Below, piece by piece: positions 9,015-16,959 of a DNA stretch of 64,000 nt. The stretch comes from Myxococcales bacterium (lineage in GTDB: Bacteria; Myxococcota_A; Polyangia; Polyangiales; Polyangiaceae): NCBI GenBank assembly GCA_016720545.1, contig JADKKK010000005.1, forward strand, positions 310,001-374,000, read 5' to 3'. The notes beneath the pieces are model-generated. The model was not told the DNA's origin. It worked only from the letters and a program-made list of their open reading frames with translations, and searched no databases. The position numbers and the translations under genes are program-made. The first letter of the stretch is position 1. Every line of letters begins with the position of its first letter.

Positions 9015-10154
9015 ATGCACCGTCTCCGCTCCGCCGTGCGCTCGCAACAGATCTCTCGCTCACCCTGGCCTCGCCGTCCCGTCTCGCTGGCCGCCGCGCT
9101 TGCGCTCGGGCTCTCTCCTCTGGCGTGTGGCGCCGAGCCGGTCGTCGCGCCGCCGCCGGTCGCGCCCGCCCCGCCGCCGATGAAGGCCGCGCCGGTGGAC
9201 GCGGGGGTCGCGGAGCAGGAGAAGGCCCCCGAGCCCAGCGCCGAGGAGAAGAAGAAGGCCGAGGCGCTCGTGCGGCTGAAGGCCGACTGGGCGCAGGCCG
9301 ACGCCGACGCGAAGACCGAGCTCGAGCGGTGGACCCCCGAGCTCCGCGCGGCGGCGAAGGCCGTCGCCGAGCGACGCCACGCGAACCTCAAGGCGGCGCT
9401 CACTGCCGTGCTCGCGAGCAAGCACCGCGGGCCGCGCAACGTCGCGCGCGACGCCCAGCGGCACCCCGCCGAGACGCTCGCGTTCTTCGGGCTGACACCG
9501 CGCCAGACGGTGCTCGAGTACGGCCCCGGTGAGGGATGGTACACGGAGATCCTCGCGCCCATCGTGGCGGCGCAGGGCAAGCTCATCGTCACGAGCACCG
9601 ATCCGAACGGTCCGGCCGATCAACGCAGCACGTTCTACGGGCACAGGTTCAAGCTCTTTCTCGACAAGTCGCCCGAGGTCTTCGGCAAGGCCGAGATCGC
9701 GCTGCTCGACGGCGCGTCACCGCGGCTCGACCTCGACGGCAAGGTCGACCTCGCGCTCGTCATGCGCGGGCTGCACGGCATGCAGAACAACGGCAAGCTC
9801 GACGCGTGGCTCGCCCAGATCCACAAGGCCCTCAAGATGGGCGGCACGCTCGGCATCGAGCAACACCGTGCGAAGGCCGGCGCCAAGGTCGAAGAGACCT
9901 CGAAGCATGGGTATCTGCCCGAGGCGTGGGTCATCGAGCGCGTCGAGGCCGCCGGGTTCAAGTTCGCCGGCAAGTCGGAGGTGAACGCCAACCCCAGGGA
10001 CACGAAAGACTACGCGGAGGGGGTGTGGACACTCCCCCCCACGCTCACGCTCAAAGAGGTCGATCGGGCGAAGTACGAAGCCATCGGCGAGAGCGACCGC
10101 ATGACCCTGAAGTTCTCCAAGGTCGCCAAGGTACCGAGCAAGCCCAAGAAGTAG
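9015..10154 (+). CDS. class I SAM-dependent methyltransferase-like lipoprotein
   Basis: About 379 residues from ATG 9015. A signal segment ends in a lipobox (LSPLAC), then a Pro/Ala and charged coiled linker rich in Glu/Lys. The C-terminal 220 residues are a class I methyltransferase fold: motif I VLEYGPGEGWYTEIL, a later acidic strand (VDLALVMRGLHGM) and a post-motif sheet with GIEQHRAKAG. This matches the predicted-methyltransferase family that is often exported. An exported SAM enzyme is odd because SAM is cytoplasmic, so the fold may have another use. A tRNA or metabolite target cannot be inferred. Fold call good, activity uncertain. Confidence 0.75.
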   Translation: MHRLRSAVRSQQISRSPWPRRPVSLAAALALGLSPLACGAEPVVAPPPVAPAPPPMKAAPVDAGVAEQEKAPEPSAEEKKKAEALVRLKADWAQADADAKTELERWTPELRAAAKAVAERRHANLKAALTAVLASKHRGPRNVARDAQRHPAETLAFFGLTPRQTVLEYGPGEGWYTEILAPIVAAQGKLIVTSTDPNGPADQRSTFYGHRFKLFLDKSPEVFGKAEIALLDGASPRLDLDGKVDLALVMRGLHGMQNNGKLDAWLAQIHKALKMGGTLGIEQHRAKAGAKVEETSKHGYLPEAWVIERVEAAGFKFAGKSEVNANPRDTKDYAEGVWTLPPTLTLKEVDRAKYEAIGESDRMTLKFSKVAKVPSKPKK

Positions 10155-10270
10155 GCGACGAGACGACCACGGGCGTCGCGCGCGGGCGGGCTTCAGTCCG
10201 CCCGGCATCCGTCGTACACTCCTCGCGCTGGCGCATGCAGGACGCGCTAGCCACCACGAGGAGCTCGACC

Positions 10271-11110
10271 TTGAACTCATTTTCCCGCCTCGCTTCCTTC
10301 GCCGCGCTCGTCGGCTTCTCGCTCGTCGGCGCGGGGTGTCCGCCGTCGCAGCCCCAGCAGCAAGCCGTGCAGCCCCAGCAGCCGGGGTACGCGCCGCAGC
10401 AGCCGGGGTACGCGCCGCAGCAGCCGGGGTACGCGCCGCAGCAGCCGGGGTACGCGCCGCAGCAGCCGGGGTACGCGCCGCAGCAGCCGGGGTATCCGCC
10501 GCAGCAGCCGGGGTATCCGCCGCAGCAGCCGGGGTATCCGCCGCAGCCGGGCGTGCCGCCGCAGCCGGGCGTGCCGCCGCAGCCAGGGCAGCCCGCGCCT
10601 GAGCAGCCCGCGCAGCCCGGAGTCCCGGGCCTTCCGTTCCCGATCCCCGGCTTCCCCGCGCCAGCCCCAGCGGGTGGGGGCGGAGGCGCTCCAGGGGGCT
10701 CGGCGACGGTGATCGACCCCAACCTGGCGGCACCTGCCACGGTCCCGCTCATGGCCTTCGCGAACACCGAGGCTCCCGGCATGCAACGCGAGGGGAACAT
10801 GATCGCGGGCCAGTTCCAGCAAGGGCAGAGCCTCGAGCAGCCCATGACCATCCAGCCGGGCAAGTGCTACACGGTGGTCGCCGTCGGCGCGGGCATCCAG
10901 GAGGTCGACATCACCATGGTCGCGACGACCCCCATCCCCGGCCAGAGCCCGCAGCTCGGTCGTGACACCACCCAAGGCGCGCAGGCGTCGCTCGGCGGCA
11001 AGGGAAACTGCGTGAAGCTCGCGATCATCCCGTTCCCGGTGCAGGCGAAATTCGTCATCACCGCCACGCGCGGCGCCGGAATCGCCGCCGCGCAGCTCTA
11101 CGTGAAGTAG
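10271..11110 (+). CDS. PGYAPQQ-repeat lipoprotein
   Basis: About 279 residues. I chose TTG 10271 because an AGGAG lies about nine bases upstream and the product then begins directly with a signal peptide and lipobox (VGAGC); ATG 10235 in the same frame would add 12 residues. After the Cys come eight tandem seven-residue repeats (QQPGYAP, then QQPGYPP), two PQPGVPP copies and a Pro/Gly-rich stretch. The C-terminal 130 residues form a separate domain with two Cys (GKCYTVVAVG and GNCVKLAI), resembling small outer-surface beta domains that are common in Myxococcota lipoproteins. A surface spacer plus binding domain is inference; no function recognised. Confidence 0.7.
   Translation: MNSFSRLASFAALVGFSLVGAGCPPSQPQQQAVQPQQPGYAPQQPGYAPQQPGYAPQQPGYAPQQPGYAPQQPGYPPQQPGYPPQQPGYPPQPGVPPQPGVPPQPGQPAPEQPAQPGVPGLPFPIPGFPAPAPAGGGGGAPGGSATVIDPNLAAPATVPLMAFANTEAPGMQREGNMIAGQFQQGQSLEQPMTIQPGKCYTVVAVGAGIQEVDITMVATTPIPGQSPQLGRDTTQGAQASLGGKGNCVKLAIIPFPVQAKFVITATRGAGIAAAQLYVK
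10376..10543 (+). repeat. eight tandem 21-base units coding for QQPGYAP/QQPGYPP
   Basis: Five near-identical units are followed by three with one codon changed (Ala to Pro), all in frame. The near-identity at DNA level points to recent slippage or unequal recombination, so copy number may differ between strains. Confidence 0.9.
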
Positions 11111-11177
11111 GGCAGCGGGGAGGGGGGAGAGGGAACCCAACGAACCCTTCTCCCCCCGTCCTGGCTCGAAGAGAACT

Positions 11178-11532
11178 ATGGATGCTCAGACCGTCGTCAC
11201 CGTGGGTATTGGCGCGCTCCTCGCGTGGCAGCTGAGTCGCGCGTTCCTTGGGAAGGTCGCCCCGGACAAGGCGCGAGCCCTCGTCGACGCGGGCGCTCGG
11301 CTCGTCGACGTGCGCAGCCCTGGCGAGTACTCCGGCGGTCACATCAAGGGTTCCGTCAACATCCCCGTGGGGGAGGTTCGCAGCCGACTCCGCGGAGCTC
11401 GGCGAGAAGGACAAGGCCATCGTGGTCTACTGCGCGAGCGGCGTTCGCTCGGCGAGCGCCGCCAAGGTGCTTCGGAGCGCGGGCTTCAGCGACGTCCACG
11501 ATCTGGGCTCGATCGCGCGCTGGCCGGGCTAG
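11178..11532 (+). pseudogene. membrane-anchored rhodanese-like protein, frameshifted at a G run
   Basis: The reading frame starts at ATG 11178 with one N-terminal membrane segment (VGIGALLAWQLSRAF) followed by a rhodanese domain: LVDVRSPGEYSGGHI then VNIPVG. The frame is then lost, and the rest of the domain (SAELGEKDKAIVVYCASG, with catalytic-loop CASGVR) continues in the next frame to the TAG at 11532. Reading four Gs instead of five at 11369-11373 restores one protein of about 117 residues. Everything else of the family is intact, including the active-site Cys, so a sequencing indel is the simplest explanation. Rhodaneses carry sulfane sulfur. Confidence 0.8.
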
Positions 11533-11541
11533 CGGTCCCAC

Positions 11542-12267
11542 GTGCCAAAGCAGCCGTCCCGCGAGGATCGAGAGACCCCAACGCAACCTCCGTCCGCGGG
11601 CGTCGAGCTCGCTGTTCGGTCAGGGCTCGCGGAAGGCGCGCGCGCCGCGTGCGTCGGCGCCGCGCTGCGGCGGGGTGAGATCCCGCCCGACGCCGACTTT
11701 GATCGTTTCCTGCCTTCGGTCCACCAGGGCGTCTCCCCTTACTTCTGGACTCCGCTGGCCGTCGTTGCGCGAATTTCCTCATGGTTCCGAGATCTTAGGG
11801 TGTCCAGTGTGGTCGACATTGGCTCGGGGACCGGGAAGTTCTGCGTCGCTGGCGCGCTCGCGACGCGCTGCCGTTTCGCAGGTCTCGAGCACCGGCCGGC
11901 CCTCGTGGGCGCGGCCCGCGCGCTCGCCGACACGTTCGGCGTCGGCGATCGCGTGACGTTCTCCCACGGCGCCTTCGGGGAGCGCCCCGTGCCGGAGGCG
12001 GACGCGTATTATCTCTACAACCCCTTCGGCGAGAACCTCTTCGGCCGCCCCGATCAGCTCGACGCGGTGGTGGAGCTCAGCGACGCCCGCTACCGCCGCG
12101 ACGTGTCCGCGGTCGAGGCGTTCCTCGAGGACACTCGGCCCGGAAGCTACCTCGTGACCTACAACGGCTTCGGGGGTGATCCTCCGCCCTCCTACGAGGG
12201 GCTCTTCGCCGACTGGAGCACGCCCAGCCTGCTGCGCCTCTTCAGGAAGCGAGACCCGACAGCCTGA
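11542..12267 (+). CDS. SAM-dependent methyltransferase family protein
   Basis: About 241 residues from GTG 11542, nine bases after the rhodanese stop. It has class I motif I (VVDIGSGTGKFCVAGAL), an acidic residue at the end of the next strand (FAGLEHRP), and a motif IV region AYYLYNPFGENLF resembling NPPF/NPF motifs of N-methyltransferases or of the CheR-like and DOT1-like groups. Soluble and probably cytoplasmic. The substrate cannot be told. No partner genes give a hint beyond proximity to the rhodanese. Confidence 0.75.
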   Translation: MPKQPSREDRETPTQPPSAGVELAVRSGLAEGARAACVGAALRRGEIPPDADFDRFLPSVHQGVSPYFWTPLAVVARISSWFRDLRVSSVVDIGSGTGKFCVAGALATRCRFAGLEHRPALVGAARALADTFGVGDRVTFSHGAFGERPVPEADAYYLYNPFGENLFGRPDQLDAVVELSDARYRRDVSAVEAFLEDTRPGSYLVTYNGFGGDPPPSYEGLFADWSTPSLLRLFRKRDPTA

Positions 12268-12388
12268 GCATCCTTGCGGCTGCTGGGACGTGGCCACCCT
12301 TCTCGGTCATCAAGCGCTTTGGCAGTCTCAGCACGACGCCGTTCGCGCAGCGAACTGCGTGGCGAGAGGGAACCGCCCGCAGTAATGC

Positions 12389-12394
12389 TAGGTT
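12389..12394 (+). promoter_or_regulatory. -10-like box TAGGTT, leaderless arrangement
   Basis: TAGGTT ends seven bases before ATG 12402, with no Shine-Dalgarno between. The gene starts a new transcription unit after a 134-base gap. Confidence 0.4.
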
Positions 12395-12401
12395 GTCGGC
12401 G

Positions 12402-12716
12402 ATGACTGAGCTGGAGTCGCTACGGAGCCGCGCCCTATTGGCCCTCGAGGGCGTCATCGATCCCGAGCTTGGCATCGACGTCGTGGCCCTCGGGCTCGTC
12501 TACGACGTCACCGTCGAGGGCTCTGCCGTGCGCGTCTCGCTCACCATGACCACCGCGGCGTGCCCGCTCGGAGAGCAGATCGTGCGCGACGCCGAAGAGC
12601 GACTCGGCGCACTCGACGGCGTGGGCGAGGTCACGGTGTCGCTCGTGTGGGAGCCTCCGTGGGGCCCCGAGCGCATGTCGCCGAGGGCGCGCGAGCAGCT
12701 CGGGTGGCCCGCGTGA
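12402..12716 (+). CDS. DUF59/MIP18-family iron-sulfur assembly-type protein
   Basis: About 104 residues from ATG 12402 (a TTG nine bases upstream is less likely). The small MIP18/DUF59 domain is clear: GVIDPELGIDVVALGLVYDV at the start, then TMTTAACPLGEQI with the conserved Cys, and VSLVWEPPWGPERMS at the end. Members such as SufT and PaaD support iron-sulfur cluster maturation or act in complexes with metal enzymes. It lies just upstream of an NnrS-like membrane protein gene (13-base gap), so the two are probably co-transcribed and may both serve metal- or NO-related respiration. Family confident, specific role inferred. Confidence 0.88.
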   Translation: MTELESLRSRALLALEGVIDPELGIDVVALGLVYDVTVEGSAVRVSLTMTTAACPLGEQIVRDAEERLGALDGVGEVTVSLVWEPPWGPERMSPRAREQLGWPA

Positions 12717-12729
12717 GCCGCGTGCCGCG

Positions 12730-13836
12730 GTGAGCCCGGTCGTCCCTATGCGCGCCGCGCCGCCGCGCCCGTCGAGCCCACGCGCGCGTCGCGCCCTGCT
12801 CGTCGCGACCGCCGCGATGGCGCTGCTCGGGCTGCTGGCCGGCCTCGCGAGGCTCGGCTTCGCCGTGCCCTTCGGAGCCTCGAGGGTCATGGCGCACGGT
12901 CCGCTGCTCGTGATGGGGGTCTTCGGGACAGTGATCGCGCTCGAGCGCGCGGTCGCGTATGGCGCGCGCTGGGGCTACGCGGCGCCGGCGCTCGGCGTCG
13001 CGGGCGCGTGGCTCACCGGGCTCGGGCTCCCCCGCGGCGGCGCCCTCGCCTCGCTCGCGGCGGCCACCGCGCTCGTCGCGCTGAACGCCGCTATCGTGCG
13101 CCGCCAGTCCGCGCCCTTTACGTGGCTCATGTTGCTCGGATCCGGCGTGCTCGAGGCCGGCGCGCTCGGGGCGGTGGCGGGGCGCACGGTGCCTGCGCTC
13201 GTGCCCTCGTGGATTGTCTTCTTCGCCCTCACGATCGTCTCCGAGCGCCTCGAGCTCTCACGCCTCGCGCCGACCCCGCGGTGGGCCACCCACGCCCTCG
13301 TGGGCCTCTCGTGGGTGCTCGCGCTGCTCGCCGTCGGCGCGCTCGTCTCGCCTTGGCTCGGGGCCCGGCCGCTCGGGCCGCCGCTGGCCCTGGCGGCCGC
13401 GTGGGAGCTGCGCTTCGATCTCGCGCGGCGCACGATCCGGCAGCCCGGGCTCGCTCGGTACGCCGCCATCGGTGTGCTGCTGGGCGCCTTCTGGCTCTTG
13501 ATCGCGGGGCTCGCGCTCACCGCGATCGGGCTGCCCGGCGCAGGCCCTCACTACGACGCGGTCCTCCACGCCGTGTTCGTCGGCTTCGTGCTCTCGATGG
13601 TCTTCGCACACGCTCCGATCATCTTGCCCGCGGTCGCGCGCGTGGAAGTGCCGTTCCACCCGATCCTCTACGCGCCGCTCGCGCTGCTGCACGGCGGGCT
13701 CGTCGCGAGGCTCCTCGGGGACGCGACCGGGGAGCTCGCGCTGCGGCAGGCGGGCGGCCTTTCGAACGCGCTCGCGCTCGCCGCGCTCGTGGGCGCGGTG
13801 CTCTGGTCGCGGGCGCGTCGTTCGGTCTGCGGTTAG
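12730..13836 (+). CDS. NnrS-like multi-pass membrane protein
   Basis: About 368 residues, with ten or more hydrophobic segments. The GTG at 12730 or the ATG at 12748 could be the start. The motifs HGPLLVMGVFGTVIALERA near the N-terminus and HAVFVGFVLSMVFAHAPII near residue 280, each with conserved His, fit the NnrS family of heme- and copper-containing membrane proteins that protect cells during denitrification and NO stress. A nitrate-reduction block starts 3 kb downstream, which supports the call. The sequence is divergent from the best-known members, so the assignment is family-level only. Confidence 0.7.
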   Translation: MSPVVPMRAAPPRPSSPRARRALLVATAAMALLGLLAGLARLGFAVPFGASRVMAHGPLLVMGVFGTVIALERAVAYGARWGYAAPALGVAGAWLTGLGLPRGGALASLAAATALVALNAAIVRRQSAPFTWLMLLGSGVLEAGALGAVAGRTVPALVPSWIVFFALTIVSERLELSRLAPTPRWATHALVGLSWVLALLAVGALVSPWLGARPLGPPLALAAAWELRFDLARRTIRQPGLARYAAIGVLLGAFWLLIAGLALTAIGLPGAGPHYDAVLHAVFVGFVLSMVFAHAPIILPAVARVEVPFHPILYAPLALLHGGLVARLLGDATGELALRQAGGLSNALALAALVGAVLWSRARRSVCG

Positions 13837-14033
13837 GCTCCCGCGACAACCTGGAGGTGGGCGACGAAGGCGCGGAAGGCGAGGTCGCGCCTTGAAGATC
13901 CTTGGCGCCCTCCGGGTGCTCGCGCTCGTGAAGGGAAATCTCGCAGAAGTGCCAGGCCGGTGGTCACCGTTGTGTCCGGGGGAAGGTGGGGTGACCAGTC
14001 GACAGAGCCCGCGCTTGTGACCAGTCTAGCTGA

Positions 14034-14555
14034 ATGACTCCTCCTCTCGCACGCGCCCTCGCGCTCGCCTCCACCGTCGCCGCGCTCGTCGCCTGCAGCA
14101 GCACCACCACGGATCCGACGCTGGCCGACGCGGCCGCCGACGCCGCGCGCCCCCCGGAGCAGACCGGGCAGGCGTGTCGCTCGCCTGCCGACTGCTACCC
14201 CGGCCTCGCCAGCGGGGACGGCGGCGCGCTCAAGGGTGACGTTCAGTGTCTCGATCGGGTCACCAATGGATACTGCACGCATCTCTGCGACTCCGACGCC
14301 GACTGCTGCGCCGCGCCGGGCGAGTGCAAGACCGGCCTCAGGCAGGTGTGCGCTCCCTTCGAGTCGACCGGAAAGAAGATGTGCTTTCTCAGCTGCGAGC
14401 CGGGCGACGTCGCGGCGGGGATCGCCGCCGTCGGCCCCGTCTTCTTCGACACCGGCGCCAAAGAGGACGCCTACTGCAAGAGCTTCGCGTCGCAGGCGCT
14501 CGGCTGCCGCTCGACCGGCGGCGGCAAGGAGAACCGCAAGGTGTGCCTGCCGTGA
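14034..14555 (+). CDS. Cys-rich secreted lipoprotein, unknown function
   Basis: About 173 residues from ATG 14034, with a signal peptide and lipobox (LVAC). The mature chain carries around a dozen Cys in spaced pairs (CRSPADCYPG, CTHLCDSDADCC), so it is probably disulfide-stabilised at the surface. This spacing resembles the small EGF-like or fungal-type Cys modules often found in Myxococcota surface proteins. The upstream 200 bases hold three copies of a GTGACC/GGTCAC word (13961, 13991, 14017) that could be an operator. No function recognised. Confidence 0.75.
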   Translation: MTPPLARALALASTVAALVACSSTTTDPTLADAAADAARPPEQTGQACRSPADCYPGLASGDGGALKGDVQCLDRVTNGYCTHLCDSDADCCAAPGECKTGLRQVCAPFESTGKKMCFLSCEPGDVAAGIAAVGPVFFDTGAKEDAYCKSFASQALGCRSTGGGKENRKVCLP

Positions 14556-14570
14556 GCCTCGCCCGCTGGG

Positions 14571-15771
14571 CTACGGGCGCGCCCAGCTCACGGCGAACCC
14601 CGCGACCGCGCCGCCCAGCACGAGCCACGTCGCGTTGAGCTTCTTGAATCGCAGGAGCGTCCCGGCCGCGACGAGGGCGAGTGCGAGGGCGGGGAGATCG
14701 ACGATGGCCGCGCGCGCGAGCTGGGCGGTCACCACCACCATCAGGGCGAGGGACGCCACGTTGACGCCGTCGAGAAAGGCGCCGGCGCGCGCCGAGGCGC
14801 GCAGCCGGGGCACGAGCGGCCCGCTGAGCGCGACGAACACGAAGGCCGGTAGGAAGATGCCGACGGTGGCGACCAGCGCTCCCCGAGGGCCCCGCGAGCA
14901 CATAGCCCACGAACGTCGCCGTCGTGAACACCGGCCCGGGCGTGATCTGGCCCACGGCGACGGCGTCGATGAGCTGGGCCTCCGTGAGCCAGTGGAGCCG
15001 CTGGACGAGGTCCGAGCGGAGGAAGGCCACGAGGACGTAGCCGCTCCCGAACAGCACCGAGCCGGTCTTGAGGAACACCCAGAACATCGACGGCAGCGTC
15101 ACGAGCTGCGCGGCGCCCGTCGCGGCGACGGCGCCGGAGAGGGGCGCGAGCGGGCCGAGCGAATGCGCCTCGTCCGCAGGTGACGCGCGTCGCCGCGGGG
15201 CGGTCGCGACCGAAGCGAGCCCCGCACCGAGGAGCACCGCGAGCTCGTGCACCCCGACGGCCGCGAGCACCCCTGCGAGCACGCCTATCGCCCGCAGGCG
15301 CGTCGTCGTCGCCGCCTTGGGCGCGAGCCCCGCGATGGCCTGCACGACCACCCCCAGGATCACCGGTTTGACGCCGTAGAGGATCCATCCCGCGGCGGGC
15401 AGCGCGCCGTAGCGCACGTAGGCGTAGCCGCACGCCGCCGTGAGCCACATGGCGGGGGCGATGAACGCCACGCCGGCCACCACGAGCCCCGCGCCCCTTC
15501 GCCGCTCCCAGCCGACGTGGATCGCCAGCTCGGTCGAGTTCGGCCCCGGGATGAGGTTCGTCGCGGACACGAGGTCGAGGAAGCGCTCGTCGCTCAGCCA
15601 TCCGCGGCGGCGGACGACCTCGTCATGCATCATCGCCACGTGGGCCGCGGGGCCACCGAACGACGTCGCTCCGAGGCGGAAAAAGAGCCACGCGAGCTCG
15701 CCGAACGACGTGCGCTCTTCCTGCGCGGTCGACGGCGACGGCGACACGTCGTGGGCGGGCGGCGTGGTCAC
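14571..15771 (-). pseudogene. chrA: chromate transporter ChrA-type, frameshifted at a G run
   Basis: Start GTG 15771; the stop is the TAG at 14571-14573. The protein has two homologous ChrA halves: the first carries FFRLGATSFGGPAAHVAMMH and LVSATNLIPGPNSTELAIHVG, the second VFLKTGSVLFGSGYVLVAFL and VAVGQITPGPVFTTATFVGY. At 14890-14893 a run of four Cs (Gs on the coding strand) shifts the frame, and the rest of the last helices (ATVGIFLPAFVFVALSG) continues in the neighbouring frame. Removing one base gives a full protein of about 399 residues. Family members move chromate or related oxyanions out of the cell by exchange. A sequencing indel is likely. Confidence 0.85.
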
Positions 15772-16166
15772 GAGGAACCACCACGGTAGCACTTGCCTCC
15801 GTGGCGCCGGGCGGGAATCGCCAAACCCCGCACGTGGGATCGAGGCTTCTCGAAAACGGTATGTCGATCGTGCCCTATCGTCGCGAGCGGCGACCTCTCT
15901 GCGAGGGAGGAGCTGCCGATCGCGACTGCCACTAACAGCCTGTTGATTTACGGACCGAGGCCCGGCGTCGTCCGCGCCCGGCCCGCCAAGGCGCGATCCG
16001 TGGAGCGCGCGGAGCGCGTTCCAGGTGGGCGTTTCTAGGTGAGCACGCACCGCAGGATCGCAACGACGGCGGTCGGGATGCGGCGGCGACGGGCCGACGG
16101 GAGTAAATCAACGGGCTGCTAAGTGGCCGTTCAGCGCGTCGCCGACCACAGGCGGCCGCTCGAACC
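15772..16166. other. gene-free stretch holding an inverted-repeat element
   Basis: No reading frame here looks like a protein gene. The stretch lies between the chrA start and the end of the nap operon, so it could carry the chrA promoter. Most of its length is taken up by the inverted repeat at 15930-16124. Confidence 0.6.
15930..16124. repeat. short element bounded by imperfect inverted repeats, MITE-like
   Basis: The word CAGCCTGTTGATTTAC at 15936-15951 recurs as its reverse complement with one mismatch at 16103-16118. Weaker matching extends outwards (gccact) and inwards (cggcccg/gggcccg). The two arms enclose about 150 bases without a coding frame. Terminal inverted repeats with this layout suit a non-autonomous insertion element. 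I see no clear target duplication, so it may be old. Confidence 0.55.
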
Positions 16167-16493
16167 CTACGCGGTGTGCTGCATACGCACGAGCCGGTAG
16201 CCCGAGGGGCCGCGCATGACCGTATCGAGATACCCGACACCCTGGTGCTCGTACCGGAGCTGCACTCCCAGCGCGAGGCCCGCGAGCAGCGCGCCGAGCG
16301 CGTCGCCGACCGGGGTGGTCCCCTCGCTCACGTAGCGCTCCGCCCCGTGCTTGAGCGTGACGGACACGTGCTGCCCGAGGAGCTCCACGTCGGTGAAGAG
16401 CGCGCGCACGGTCGCCTCGTCGAGGTCGGCCATCTGCACCGGCGGCAACTCCAGCTCCTCGGAGCCGGCCCCCGCCCCGAGCTCAGGCGCCAC
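16167..16493 (-). CDS. small hypothetical protein, last gene of the nap operon
   Basis: About 108 residues. The GTG at 16493 overlaps the end of the ferredoxin gene by 11 bases, so it is co-translated. The sequence is soluble, acidic at the N-terminus, with no Cys motif and no signal peptide (PVQMADLDEATVRALFTDVE; LRYEHQGVGYLDTV). I do not recognise the family. Position suggests an assembly or chaperone role for the nitrate-reductase complex, but that is only inference from context. Confidence 0.6.
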   Translation of the reverse strand: MAPELGAGAGSEELELPPVQMADLDEATVRALFTDVELLGQHVSVTLKHGAERYVSEGTTPVGDALGALLAGLALGVQLRYEHQGVGYLDTVMRGPSGYRLVRMQHTA

Positions 16494-16959
16494 CCCGCAC
16501 CTCCGCCCGAGGGAGCACGATGTCGAAGCCGTTGATGGGCGCGGGGCACACGCCCACGCACACTCCGCACCCGGTGCAGACCTGCTCGTCGACTCGCGGG
16601 CGACCGGCCTCCACGAGGATGGCTCCCGGCACCGGGCACCGCTCCGAGCAGGTGGAGCAGAACGAGCCCGTGAGCGCGAGGCAGGCGTGGGCCCGCAGCC
16701 GCACCTTTCCGCCCTCGGGGATCGCCAAGGCGTGGAGTCCGCCGCCCCCCGGCGCGCGCCTCGGGCCGAGGCCCACGCGCGTAGTCGCGACCTCGGGCAG
16801 ACCGGGCCGGAGCGGCGAGGGCGGCGGCGCCTCCGCGGCCCCTCGCCGCGCGTAGAACGCGTCGAGCGAGAAGCCAGGCGCGCGCTCGACCGGGGCCGGC
16901 CTCGCCTCGGGCGGGCGGAACGCGTCGAACAACGAGCGTCGACTCAGCTTCGCGGTCAT
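16483..16959 (-). CDS. NapF-like ferredoxin with two 4Fe-4S motifs
   Basis: About 158 residues from ATG 16959, whose start overlaps the stop of the cytochrome gene by four bases. The N-terminal KLSRRSLFDAF resembles the twin-Arg-like N-terminus of NapF. A first Cys set is FCSTCSERCPVPGAI and a second, complete ferredoxin-type motif is CTGCGVCVGVCPAPI. NapF normally has four clusters; here there are fewer. Such proteins supply or insert Fe-S clusters for NapA in the cytoplasm. A NapG-like electron-transfer role is an alternative, but there is no clear export signal. Confidence 0.75.
   Translation of the reverse strand: MTAKLSRRSLFDAFRPPEARPAPVERAPGFSLDAFYARRGAAEAPPPSPLRPGLPEVATTRVGLGPRRAPGGGGLHALAIPEGGKVRLRAHACLALTGSFCSTCSERCPVPGAILVEAGRPRVDEQVCTGCGVCVGVCPAPINGFDIVLPRAEVRGGA

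Noticed and set aside
10376..10543. CRISPR array
   Set aside because: The repeats are contiguous, in frame and without spacers; they code for a protein repeat.
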